This document shows, piece after piece, positions 26,116 through 34,618 of a stretch of 64,000 nt of DNA. This DNA is from Chryseobacterium sp. SORGH_AS_0447 (GTDB taxonomy: Bacteria > Bacteroidota > Bacteroidia > Flavobacteriales > Weeksellaceae), in contig NZ_JAUTAR010000001.1 of the NCBI RefSeq assembly GCF_030818695.1, positions 3,466,501-3,530,500 of the forward strand. The letters run 5' to 3'. The position numbers were made by a program, and so were the translations under genes. The notes under the pieces were generated by a model that saw nothing but the letters and a program-made list of their open reading frames with translations, ran no database searches and was not told where the DNA came from. Positions within the stretch are counted from its first letter, which is position 1. Each line of letters starts with the position of its first letter.

Positions 26116-29100
26116 CTATTTTTTAATGGTTTTAATCATTTGTTTGGAACCATCCTTCATTTCTAAAATTACCAGATATATGCCTTTCTGCAATTCTCCA
26201 AGGTGAAGTTGAGCGGAAGGATTTGCTATGGTTTTTACCAATCTTCCTGCAACATCGGCTATAAGGATATTTTTGATATTAGAAACATCAGAAATGTTCA
26301 GCACATCGAAGAATGGGTTTGGATAAACCTTAATACCGTTATTTCTTACAGAAGTTTCAGAAGTTGCCAGAGAAGGATTCAGTTGATAAGTAATATCATC
26401 TATCAATACGCTGTTGGCAGGGGTCCCGGTATGTCTGAATACAAGCTTATTAACGCCCGCAGGCACTCCTGTAATATCAAGTGAATAATTATCTACAGCA
26501 GTCGTACTGGTGGAAGTATAGCTTCCTAATACTACAAAAGTAGAAGTATCAGCTGGATTTGTCAAATAACCGATCTGAACAATTCCTCCAGCAGTAAAGT
26601 TAGCTCTTCCTTTAAATTGGAGTGTATAGTTGCCCGATTGTAAATTGGAAAGCTCAGGCGTAGCAGCCATACCGGTAGAAGTACCGAAAGTATAGATATA
26701 CAAAGCATTTGGAGCACTTACTGCACTACTGGCAGTAACAGTAGCATAGGTTAAATTGGATCCTATACTGGTCCAACATACTGGAAGACTTCCTGTAGCA
26801 GTAGTGTCGAAATTCTCATTTAATGTAGTTACAGCAACACATGATGTATTGAAACTAATAGGACTTGACCAAGGACTTGTTGCTGCTGCACTACAAATGG
26901 ATCTTACCCAAACATAATACATCGTAGCAGGAGCCAGTCCGCTTATTGCCTGTGAATTTCCTGTAATACCCGTTATATTCGGAGCGGTAGTACTGGTAGG
27001 TGCTGTACTTGAAGTACTGTAGTACAACTCATATCCGTTACCCGGAGCAGTTGCCGGCGCAGTCCAGGAGATTGTAGCCCCGCTGGAAGTTATGCTGTTT
27101 GCCCCCAATGATGTAGGTTCCGCGCAAGCAGGAATTGCTTCTACTACAAAATCATCGATATGGAAATCTACATCAGGTGAAGTAGAGCTCGTACTTGCTA
27201 CGAAGGCAATTTTAACTGTTCCGCTATATCCGGTAAGATTTACTGTTTCGGTCTGACCCGTGTTTGAATAAGATCCTGCACCGGTATATGTTTTTAAAAT
27301 ATTGGTATTGCTCCAGGTTGTTCCACCATCAGTAGAAATAATCATACGTACCAAATGTGTCCCAAGCGTAGTCTGAGAAGTTGTACCCGAGTAATTTGTA
27401 ACAGCCATTTTGTATTTTACTCTGTAAACACCTGCGGTATTACCCAGATTAATCGGTTGAGAGATCAGCCAGTCGCCGGTATTGGTTCCATATAAATTGA
27501 TTTTAACGCCAGCATTGGTTCCCGCATTTCCGAAACCTGTAGCAGACGCCCATTTACTGGCACCATAAGTCAGCGTAGAATTGGCCGCCACAGCCCCTTT
27601 AGCTACGCTCCAGCATGTTGGTACAAAAGAAGAGAACGCCTGATTGGCAGTCGGTGCATTTTCCACACCGCAAACGGTAGTGAAAACCCTCTCGCTACAA
27701 GTTGCGGAAGGTGTATTTGCTGTATAGCCGCTTACTGAATAATAATATTTTGTCGCCAAGTTCAGCGGAGATGCAAAAGTATAGGAAGTAACATTTCCTA
27801 GATCAACATTATTAAGAACATCAGTACCTCCTGCAGTAGTACCAACTCGCAATTTGTAACCGGTTACCCCATTAATTGAGGTCCAAGTTATTGTTGGGGT
27901 AGAACTTACATCCAGAGCACCACTAGCAGGAGCCGATACGGTAGGACATAAAGAAGGAGTGGCAAAAGTACCGGAACTTGACCATACACCTTTGTCTGTT
28001 GCATTACAGTTTCCTCTAATCCAATAGTAATAAGTAGTACCTGGAGTAAGTCCTGACAGATTAGCTGTAACGATACCGGCACCTGTTGAACTGGAAGGTG
28101 TGGTAGTAATAGTAGGAGCAGTAGAAGAAGTACTATAGTAATACTCATACCCGTTGCCTGGAGGCGTAGTTGAAGCAGCCCAGCTGATCGTTGCTGCATC
28201 CGGGGTAACTGCAGATGAAGTAAGGCCCGTAACTGTGCTGGCACAGTTGAGTGATGTTGTAAAAGATCCAGCCGTCACATATCCGTTACCTGTACCTGCT
28301 AGATTCGGTATATTGGAATATATAGATTGTACAGATCCGTTTAAAGCTTGTACCTGTACTTGATAAGTCGTATTTTGCGCTAAACCTGTAAGTGTAGCCG
28401 TAGTTGCTGAAACAGGATTTCCGCTGAAATTTGTCCAGTCACAGCTTCCTAGAACTCTGTATTGGATATTGTAAGCTGTTGCGCCGGTAGGAGCCGTCCA
28501 GCTCAGGGTTGCAGCATTATTGGTAACTGCTGTAGTAGCAGCAAAAGTTCTTACGGGTAGCTGAGTCCCTGGAGTCCAAGTATATTTTAAGCCTGTTGGG
28601 ATTTTAACGTTAGCATTGGTAGTTCCTGAAAAAAGCATGGTGCTTGAATTCGCATTACCGGTTACGGCTTTAGACCAATCACATGTTGTTCCAGCTGGTA
28701 CATTACCTACCATCAGGTTATTTACGTTTGAAGCATACGTTACAGAATTCCCTCTTATACCAACCTGGGGTGTTGATCCGGAAGTTGAAGTTCCTGGATT
28801 TGTATTGTTTCCATAAATAATATTAATTTCCCCTGTTGCATATACTAGATGAATCTGAAAATTTAACTTTTCAGTAGATCTGTTAAAATAATTAGCATGA
28901 TCCTTATACTGAATTACAAATTCAGTTCCGAGATCCTGGTATCTGATTTCAGGAGCGGCGGTTGTATTGGTTGTAGGATCGGTTCCTGCGTCTTGCCCGA
29001 AAGCAGCAACAGCACCTAATGTACCGGTATCAAGCGTTGACAATGGTGTATAGTTTGTCGTTGACGGAGCAGCACCAAAAGTTATGAATCCATTCGTGCT

Positions 29101-29325
29101 GATATAACAGGTTGTAACAGTAGTCTCACCAAAAGGAAAAGGTGAACTCAGAGTAATTGCAGAAGAAACAGTATTATCATAGGTTCCTGAAGCAAAAACG
29201 GTCCCACCCGTTATAGGAGTATACGTAGCGCCCGTACTCTTGGCAAAAGAATAACCGGCGATGTTAGTCTGTGCAGAAAGCCCTACGCCCAAGGCCATCA
29301 CACCGGTGAGTAAAAATTTTTTCAT
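26116..29325 (-). CDS. T9SS type A cargo protein, multi-fibronectin III (paralogue of 22600-25806)
   Basis: 1069 residues from the ATG at 29325, which starts the signal peptide MKKFLLTGVMALGVGLSAQ; an earlier in-frame start at 29382 would put another hydrophobic stretch before it and is less likely. Order: N-terminal beta domain, fibronectin III units (about 260-355, 365-460, 460-560), a MAM/jelly-roll domain (about 565-745) with DWLISQPI and DVDFHIDDFVVE, another fibronectin III unit (about 750-840), a second jelly-roll, then the type A sorting domain (IKVYPNPFFDVLNI...GIYLVILEMKDG). Same expected role as its neighbour: T9SS-exported surface protein. Confidence 0.87.
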   Translation of the reverse strand: MKKFLLTGVMALGVGLSAQTNIAGYSFAKSTGATYTPITGGTVFASGTYDNTVSSAITLSSPFPFGETTVTTCYISTNGFITFGAAPSTTNYTPLSTLDTGTLGAVAAFGQDAGTDPTTNTTAAPEIRYQDLGTEFVIQYKDHANYFNRSTEKLNFQIHLVYATGEINIIYGNNTNPGTSTSGSTPQVGIRGNSVTYASNVNNLMVGNVPAGTTCDWSKAVTGNANSSTMLFSGTTNANVKIPTGLKYTWTPGTQLPVRTFAATTAVTNNAATLSWTAPTGATAYNIQYRVLGSCDWTNFSGNPVSATTATLTGLAQNTTYQVQVQALNGSVQSIYSNIPNLAGTGNGYVTAGSFTTSLNCASTVTGLTSSAVTPDAATISWAASTTPPGNGYEYYYSTSSTAPTITTTPSSSTGAGIVTANLSGLTPGTTYYYWIRGNCNATDKGVWSSSGTFATPSLCPTVSAPASGALDVSSTPTITWTSINGVTGYKLRVGTTAGGTDVLNNVDLGNVTSYTFASPLNLATKYYYSVSGYTANTPSATCSERVFTTVCGVENAPTANQAFSSFVPTCWSVAKGAVAANSTLTYGASKWASATGFGNAGTNAGVKINLYGTNTGDWLISQPINLGNTAGVYRVKYKMAVTNYSGTTSQTTLGTHLVRMIISTDGGTTWSNTNILKTYTGAGSYSNTGQTETVNLTGYSGTVKIAFVASTSSTSPDVDFHIDDFVVEAIPACAEPTSLGANSITSSGATISWTAPATAPGNGYELYYSTSSTAPTSTTAPNITGITGNSQAISGLAPATMYYVWVRSICSAAATSPWSSPISFNTSCVAVTTLNENFDTTATGSLPVCWTSIGSNLTYATVTASSAVSAPNALYIYTFGTSTGMAATPELSNLQSGNYTLQFKGRANFTAGGIVQIGYLTNPADTSTFVVLGSYTSTSTTAVDNYSLDITGVPAGVNKLVFRHTGTPANSVLIDDITYQLNPSLATSETSVRNNGIKVYPNPFFDVLNISDVSNIKNILIADVAGRLVKTIANPSAQLHLGELQKGIYLVILEMKDGSKQMIKTIKK
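28258..29324 (-). repeat. Duplicated 5' coding block, copy 2
   Basis: Counterpart of 24735-25804. The two genes diverge sharply downstream of this block, apart from shared fibronectin III and sorting-domain sequence. Confidence 0.85.
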
Positions 29326-29667
29326 TATATAGCAAATTAAAATTAGGGCTGCTAAGATATAAATAAACCATAAGTAATTCACTAAACCTTTACTTATTTT
29401 ATTAATTCACTAAACAAAGAAGAATATCAAGAGTAGAAAGATAAACAAACATTTAATTTTATTATCAAAATAACAACTTAAATAAATAATATAAAATACT
29501 GAAGCACAGTATTTTAAAATTACACATATATTAGCAAATTACTCTATTACTACATTTTTAAAAAATTATGCATCGCATTATTTTTCTTTACATAATTAAA
29601 TAAAAAATAGTGGCAATTTTTAGCCACTATTTAGATTTATGTTTAAAAATTAAAGTAAAATCGCTTT
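29326..29667. other. Gene-free AT-rich gap with terminator
   Basis: 342 bp, mostly A and T. The only structure seen is the hairpin at 29605-29632. Confidence 0.6.
29605..29632 (-). terminator. Terminator of dnaE
   Basis: AAATAGTGGC, loop AATTTTTA, GCCACTATTT; 35 bases past the dnaE stop. Confidence 0.75.
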
Positions 29668-32600
29668 TTAATTTAAATAAAACTCATATTTATTCAACAA
29701 TTGAATTTCCTTGATCAACTCACCACTCAGATTGACGGAATGCTTCATCGACTGTACTTCAAGGTGCTCCACTTTTGAATCCTCCTCGACATTTTTAATG
29801 TAAAATTTCAGCTTCTGATTTCCTTGATTTTTCTCAAGCACATTTCTGAAAAAATGCAGATCTTCGGGACGGAAATCCATCACGTCCATCACCAGCGAGA
29901 TGCTTTTCGCGAACCGTTCAAATGCTTCCTGAAGCTCAATAACCTCATTTACATTCACGAACACCCGGCCGTCCTTCACCTGGGCAAATTTAATTTTAAA
30001 AATAACGAACCGCTGAACTTCGAGCTTTTCTTTCAGTTTCATATAATCCCGGTCCCCTAAACGGAAAGAATACGATCCTGAATAATCTTCCAGGGTGACA
30101 AAAGCCACTTTCTCACCGCTTCTGAATCCGTCCTGTACACGGTATTCGGTAATAAGTCCGGCTACGGTATACTCTTTTCCTGCACCTCCGTTTTCTCTTT
30201 CTTTCTGCAAGGTTTTCCAGTCTTTTTTCTTTTCTTCAAACAGTTCTTCCTGCTTATTGGCAAAAGCCTGCTCTTTGTAGGCATCCACCTCATCAAGATT
30301 CAGAAAATGGAAAACCCCTTTCGGTTCTGCTTTTTTGGTGATTTCTTCTATAATTTCCTCTTCGCCGGTAAGCAGTTCGTCGGAAACGATTTCCACGAGG
30401 CTGGCAACATCTTCAGGCGCTTCCTGCTCCAGAATCGGAACCTCATCTACCACCAACTTTACTTCTTCATCTTTTTCCAAGACCGCTTTTTTGGAAAGCT
30501 GCCCCTGCATAAACTGGAACTGATATTTAAATTCATCCAGCGGGTGCGCAGAGAGGTAGAAGCCTATGGTTTCTTTTTCTTTATTCAGCTTATGCATGTT
30601 TGGCCATTCCGGGCACGGCGCAAGCTTGGGCTGTTCAATCTGGACTTCCTCGGCAAAATCTGCAAACAGGGAAAATTCCATTTCGTTCTTGCTTTCCTGG
30701 AAGCTCTGTCCGTAGCGGATCAGCCGTTCCAGGTTAGTTTTTCCTGCCATATCAATATCGAAATATTGTCCGCGGTGGAATGAATCCAATTCATCGAAAG
30801 CTCCGGCAAGCACCAAACTTTCCGCTACCCTCTTGTTCATCTGGGAAGGCACGATTCTCTCGAAAAAATCATAAATATTTTTAAATCTTCCATTCGTCCT
30901 TTCCTTGGTGATCGCCTCACTCGGCCCCTCCCCGATTCCTTTGATGGCTCCGAGACCGAAGCGGATCTGCCCTTTCTCGTTTACTGAAAATTTATACTGC
31001 GATTCATTTACGTCCGGCCCCAATACATCAACCCCCATACTCTTACAATCTTCCATGAACATGGTAATCGATTCGGTATTGTTAATGTTGTTGCTCATCA
31101 CACTCGCCATGTACTCTGCCGGATAATTGGCTTTAAGAAAAGCCGTCTGGTAAGCAACAAAGGCATAACAGGTGGAGTGGGATTTGTTGAAAGCGTATTC
31201 GGCAAAAGCCTTCCAGTCGTTCCAGATCTTTTCCAGACGGGTCTCGTCCAGATTGTTCTTTCTTCCGCCCTCAATAAATTTAGGGTACATTTTATTCAGA
31301 ACGTCGATCTGCTTTTTACCCATGGCTTTTCTCAGCGTATCGGCTTCACCTTTTGTAAAGTTGGCCAGCTTCTGAGACAGCAGCATTACCTGCTCCTGAT
31401 ATACGGTAATTCCGTAAGTTTCCTTTAAATATTCTTCAGTTTCCGGTAAATCGTAAACAATTTCTTCAATCCCATGCTTCCGGTTGATGAAATTCGGGAT
31501 ATATTTAATAGGCCCTGGACGGTATAAGGCGTTCATGGCGATAAGGTCGGCAAAAACCGTCGGTTTCAGTTCCCTCATATACTTTTGCATCCCGGGACTT
31601 TCGTACTGGAAAATCCCGATCGTTCTTCCTTCTTTAAACAGCTGATAAGTTTTGGTATCATCCAGAGGAATCTCATCAGGGTCGATATCTACCCCATGTC
31701 TTTCTTTTACCAGCTTCAAAGCATCTTTAATGATAGTCAGTGTTCTGAGCCCCAGGAAGTCCATTTTCAGAAGGCCGGCACTTTCTGCCACCGAGTTATC
31801 GAACTGAGAGACCAAAATATCGGCATCTTTTGCCGCAATGGTTACAGGCACCAGGTTACTTACATCTTCAGGCGTAATTATAACCCCACATGCGTGAATC
31901 CCGGTATTCCGGATACAGCCTTCCATCTTTTTCGCACTGGCCAAAACACTGTGCCGCGGATCGGAAGAACTGTCGAGCACCAGCCTCATCTCATCAACAA
32001 GCATCTGGTCTTCCGGTCTTAATTTATCATATTTAGACAAAGCCTTCGCGATATTCATTCCGGGAACGGAAGGAATAAGCTTGGCAATGTTGTTGGTATC
32101 GGGAATCGGGAGATCCAAGACCCTTCCGGCATCTTTAATGGCCGATTTACCCCCCAGAACAGAGTAGGTAATGATCTGCGCCACCTGATTCTGACCGTAT
32201 TTATCGATTACCCATTTGATAATCCTGTCACGGCCTTCGTCATCGAAATCGATATCGATATCCGGCATCGAAACCCTTTCCGGATTCAGGAACCTTTCAA
32301 AAAGGAGATCGTATTTAATCGGGTCCACATTCGTAATTCCGATACAGTAAGCCACCGCAGAACCTGCTGCAGAACCCCTGCCCGGTCCTACCCAGACACC
32401 CATATTCCGGGCTTCGTTACAGAAATCCTGTACGATCAGGAAGTAGCCGGGATATCCCGTGTTGGCAATAACCTCAAGTTCGAAATCGAGACGCTCTTTA
32501 ATTTCGTCGGTGATTTCAGCATATCGTTTTTTTGCACCTTCATAAGTTAAATAGGTAAGATAAGCCATCTCTCCTCTTTTTCCGCCGTCAACATCATCTT

Positions 32601-33039
32601 CCGGATGAATGAATTCCTGTGGAATATCGAACTTCGGAAGTAAAACGTCGCGCTTTAGGGTATAAGGTTTAAATTTGGCAAAAAACTCCTCATAAGCATC
32701 GAAAGCATCCGGATAAGCCAGAAAAGCCTCTTTTATCTCATCGGAATTTTTGATGTAATATTCTTCCGTTGCAAGCCCCCTTCTTTTTCCAAAACCTTTT
32801 CCTACCGGAGTCGAAAGCTTTTCACCGTCTTTGATACAGCTTACGATATCCTGAATATTCGAGTCGTCTTTATTGGTATAAAACGTTTCGTTCTGGGCTA
32901 AGATCTTAACGTTGTACTTATCGGCAAAATGCAGCAATACATCATTCAAGTGCTCTTCTTCAGGCAGCTTGTGATTCTGAAGCTGAACGTAGAAATCATC
33001 TCCGAAGGTATCCTTCCACCAATTTGAAAAGCTCCTCAC
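29668..33039 (-). CDS. dnaE: DNA polymerase III alpha subunit, C-terminal part (polymerase core), frameshifted from 32996-34339
   Basis: 1123 residues from a GTG at 33039, but the family relation shows it is the continuation of the gene upstream in another frame. It carries the end of the PHP domain, the polymerase core with GPGRGSAAGS and the catalytic PDIDIDFDDEGRDR segment, the HhH region, and an OB-fold near the C terminus (YTVAGLITEYRV). This is the replicative polymerase catalytic subunit. If translation restarts, the GTG overlaps the upstream frame by 44 bases. The family normally has one polypeptide of about 1,560 residues in this lineage. Confidence 0.85.
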   Translation of the reverse strand: MRSFSNWWKDTFGDDFYVQLQNHKLPEEEHLNDVLLHFADKYNVKILAQNETFYTNKDDSNIQDIVSCIKDGEKLSTPVGKGFGKRRGLATEEYYIKNSDEIKEAFLAYPDAFDAYEEFFAKFKPYTLKRDVLLPKFDIPQEFIHPEDDVDGGKRGEMAYLTYLTYEGAKKRYAEITDEIKERLDFELEVIANTGYPGYFLIVQDFCNEARNMGVWVGPGRGSAAGSAVAYCIGITNVDPIKYDLLFERFLNPERVSMPDIDIDFDDEGRDRIIKWVIDKYGQNQVAQIITYSVLGGKSAIKDAGRVLDLPIPDTNNIAKLIPSVPGMNIAKALSKYDKLRPEDQMLVDEMRLVLDSSSDPRHSVLASAKKMEGCIRNTGIHACGVIITPEDVSNLVPVTIAAKDADILVSQFDNSVAESAGLLKMDFLGLRTLTIIKDALKLVKERHGVDIDPDEIPLDDTKTYQLFKEGRTIGIFQYESPGMQKYMRELKPTVFADLIAMNALYRPGPIKYIPNFINRKHGIEEIVYDLPETEEYLKETYGITVYQEQVMLLSQKLANFTKGEADTLRKAMGKKQIDVLNKMYPKFIEGGRKNNLDETRLEKIWNDWKAFAEYAFNKSHSTCYAFVAYQTAFLKANYPAEYMASVMSNNINNTESITMFMEDCKSMGVDVLGPDVNESQYKFSVNEKGQIRFGLGAIKGIGEGPSEAITKERTNGRFKNIYDFFERIVPSQMNKRVAESLVLAGAFDELDSFHRGQYFDIDMAGKTNLERLIRYGQSFQESKNEMEFSLFADFAEEVQIEQPKLAPCPEWPNMHKLNKEKETIGFYLSAHPLDEFKYQFQFMQGQLSKKAVLEKDEEVKLVVDEVPILEQEAPEDVASLVEIVSDELLTGEEEIIEEITKKAEPKGVFHFLNLDEVDAYKEQAFANKQEELFEEKKKDWKTLQKERENGGAGKEYTVAGLITEYRVQDGFRSGEKVAFVTLEDYSGSYSFRLGDRDYMKLKEKLEVQRFVIFKIKFAQVKDGRVFVNVNEVIELQEAFERFAKSISLVMDVMDFRPEDLHFFRNVLEKNQGNQKLKFYIKNVEEDSKVEHLEVQSMKHSVNLSGELIKEIQLLNKYEFYLN

Positions 33040-34339
33040 CTTTCTGTTCTCCGGTATTTAAGATCGCATCAGGAATATCTCCGTGGATCCCGGAAGTCAG
33101 CGCAATAATTCCTTCTTTATACTGCGCGATAAGGTCACGGCTCACCCTCGGCACCCCGAAATAGAAACCTTTCAGGAAACCGATACTGGAAAGCTTCGCT
33201 AAGTTTTTATACCCGTTAAAATCTTTCGCAAGAAGAACAACCTGTGTTCTCCTATCCGGATCATCTTTGGTAAACTGCTTCTGCTCGTAACGGTCTGAAA
33301 TGTAAAATTCGCAGCCCACCACGGGGATCAACGGTTCTGAAACCGGCTCGGGATCGTTGAATTCCGTTCCGTTTTCTTCCGCTTCCTGTTTTTTGGCTAA
33401 ATATTCCTTATGTTTTTTTGCGCGGTCGCCATTTGCCCCTTCCACGGCAGAAACAAATTTAAATGCTCCCATCATATTTCCAAGGTCCACCATACCGACG
33501 GCCGGGAAATTATTATCGGTTGCTTTTTTAATTAAATCGTTAATGCTTGAAGTAGCGGTAAGGGTAGAGAAAACACTGTGGTTATCGAAATTGAAATATT
33601 TCCCCAGATCGATCTCATCAATGCTTCCGAAATCCTGCTGCTTCTTTTTATTGTTGAAATCCGCAACCTGCCTTCTGATGACAATATTGAAGGGTTTGAT
33701 CGGATCCGGATGCAGTGTTTTGAAATAGGTCAGCTGATCCTCGGAAACCTTTAATATTTCGGCAGGAATAATCCCGATCCTCATCATTTCAAAGAACACC
33801 TGCGCCGTCGCATTTACGTCGGCTGCCGCGTTGTGGGCTTCGTCAAACTTATGCCCGTACAGTTTTTCGTAGAGCTCCTCCAGCTTCGGAGATTTGTATC
33901 TGCCGCCTTTTCCTCCGCCAAGCTTGCAGAAATCGGTTCCCAGAAGCATCGTATCTGCTTTCGGCTTTTCCTGGAGATTGTCTTTTATATTTTTCCTGTA
34001 AAATTCGGCACCGACAATATTGTAATCGAATTCAACATTGTGTCCGGAAACTACTCTTACCTTTTCAAGTACTTTAGAAAATTCGTGCAGTATTTCTTCA
34101 AGATCACGCCCCTCGTCGTTGGCGATTTTTGTTGTGATCCCGTGAATTCGCGCCGCGTTGAAGGGAATATCATATCCTTCCGGCTTTATAATATAATCCT
34201 GATTTTCTATTAACGTCCCGTTATCATCATGCAACTGCCATGCAATCTGAACCATTCTTGGCCAGTTGTCTGAGTCTGAAAGCGGAGCGTTGAAATTCTT
34301 TGGTAAACCTGTGGTTTCTGTATCAAAAACTAAATACAT
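32996..34339 (-). CDS. dnaE: DNA polymerase III alpha subunit, N-terminal part (DnaQ-like exonuclease plus PHP start), truncated by frameshift
   Basis: 447 residues. Residues 1-185 are a DEDDh 3'-5' exonuclease (FDTETTG with D6/E8, GHNVEFD, and HNAAADVNAT), fused to the beginning of the PHP and polymerase chain (about 245-430: DFGSIDEIDLGKYFNFDNHS, GCEFYISDRYE). The exonuclease-DnaE fusion is normal for Flavobacteriia. The frame ends with VEGYLRR and a stop; the sequence that should follow EELFK (WWKDTFGDDFYVQL) is in the next frame. See the frameshift entry at 33020-33025. Confidence 0.85.
   Translation of the reverse strand: MYLVFDTETTGLPKNFNAPLSDSDNWPRMVQIAWQLHDDNGTLIENQDYIIKPEGYDIPFNAARIHGITTKIANDEGRDLEEILHEFSKVLEKVRVVSGHNVEFDYNIVGAEFYRKNIKDNLQEKPKADTMLLGTDFCKLGGGKGGRYKSPKLEELYEKLYGHKFDEAHNAAADVNATAQVFFEMMRIGIIPAEILKVSEDQLTYFKTLHPDPIKPFNIVIRRQVADFNNKKKQQDFGSIDEIDLGKYFNFDNHSVFSTLTATSSINDLIKKATDNNFPAVGMVDLGNMMGAFKFVSAVEGANGDRAKKHKEYLAKKQEAEENGTEFNDPEPVSEPLIPVVGCEFYISDRYEQKQFTKDDPDRRTQVVLLAKDFNGYKNLAKLSSIGFLKGFYFGVPRVSRDLIAQYKEGIIALTSGIHGDIPDAILNTGEQKGEELFKLVEGYLRR
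33020..33025 (-). other. dnaE: Single-base frame change inside dnaE
   Basis: Minus strand reads GAG CTT TTC AAA T TGG TGG AAG GAT. Reading straight gives EELFKLVEGYLRR-stop; dropping the T at 33022 gives EELFKWWKDTFGDDF, which matches the expected continuation. It is either a real one-base insertion, a sequencing or assembly error at TT, or an unusual +1 frameshift site. Confidence 0.8.
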
Positions 34340-34580
34340 GTATTATTTCAGCTTTTATTTAAAAAGAGAATGTAAAGTTACTTCATTTTTTTGACGTTAC
34401 AGACAAAATTCACTTGTTTTTAAGGGTTTTGGAATCTCCATTTTAAGTATTGGTAAAAGCATCAGCTGACACATAAGATCAGCTTTTAAAATTAATAAAG
34501 AAATCATTAAGATTAATTAAAATTTAATTAAGATCTGTGGTATACAGCCTGTTTCGTTATCGATAATTCTGAATCTTCTC

Positions 34581-34588
34581 TACATTTG
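34581..34588 (+). promoter_or_regulatory. -7 box TACATTTG for the S8 protease gene
   Basis: Exact TAnnTTTG match, 30 bases upstream of the ATG at 34619. Confidence 0.5.
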
Positions 34589-34618
34589 TAATGAAATATC
34601 TACATAATCGCTAACGGC

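Noticed and set aside
29326-29382. Upstream start for the 26116-29325 gene
   Set aside because: It would place a second hydrophobic stretch before a complete signal peptide that matches the paralogue exactly.
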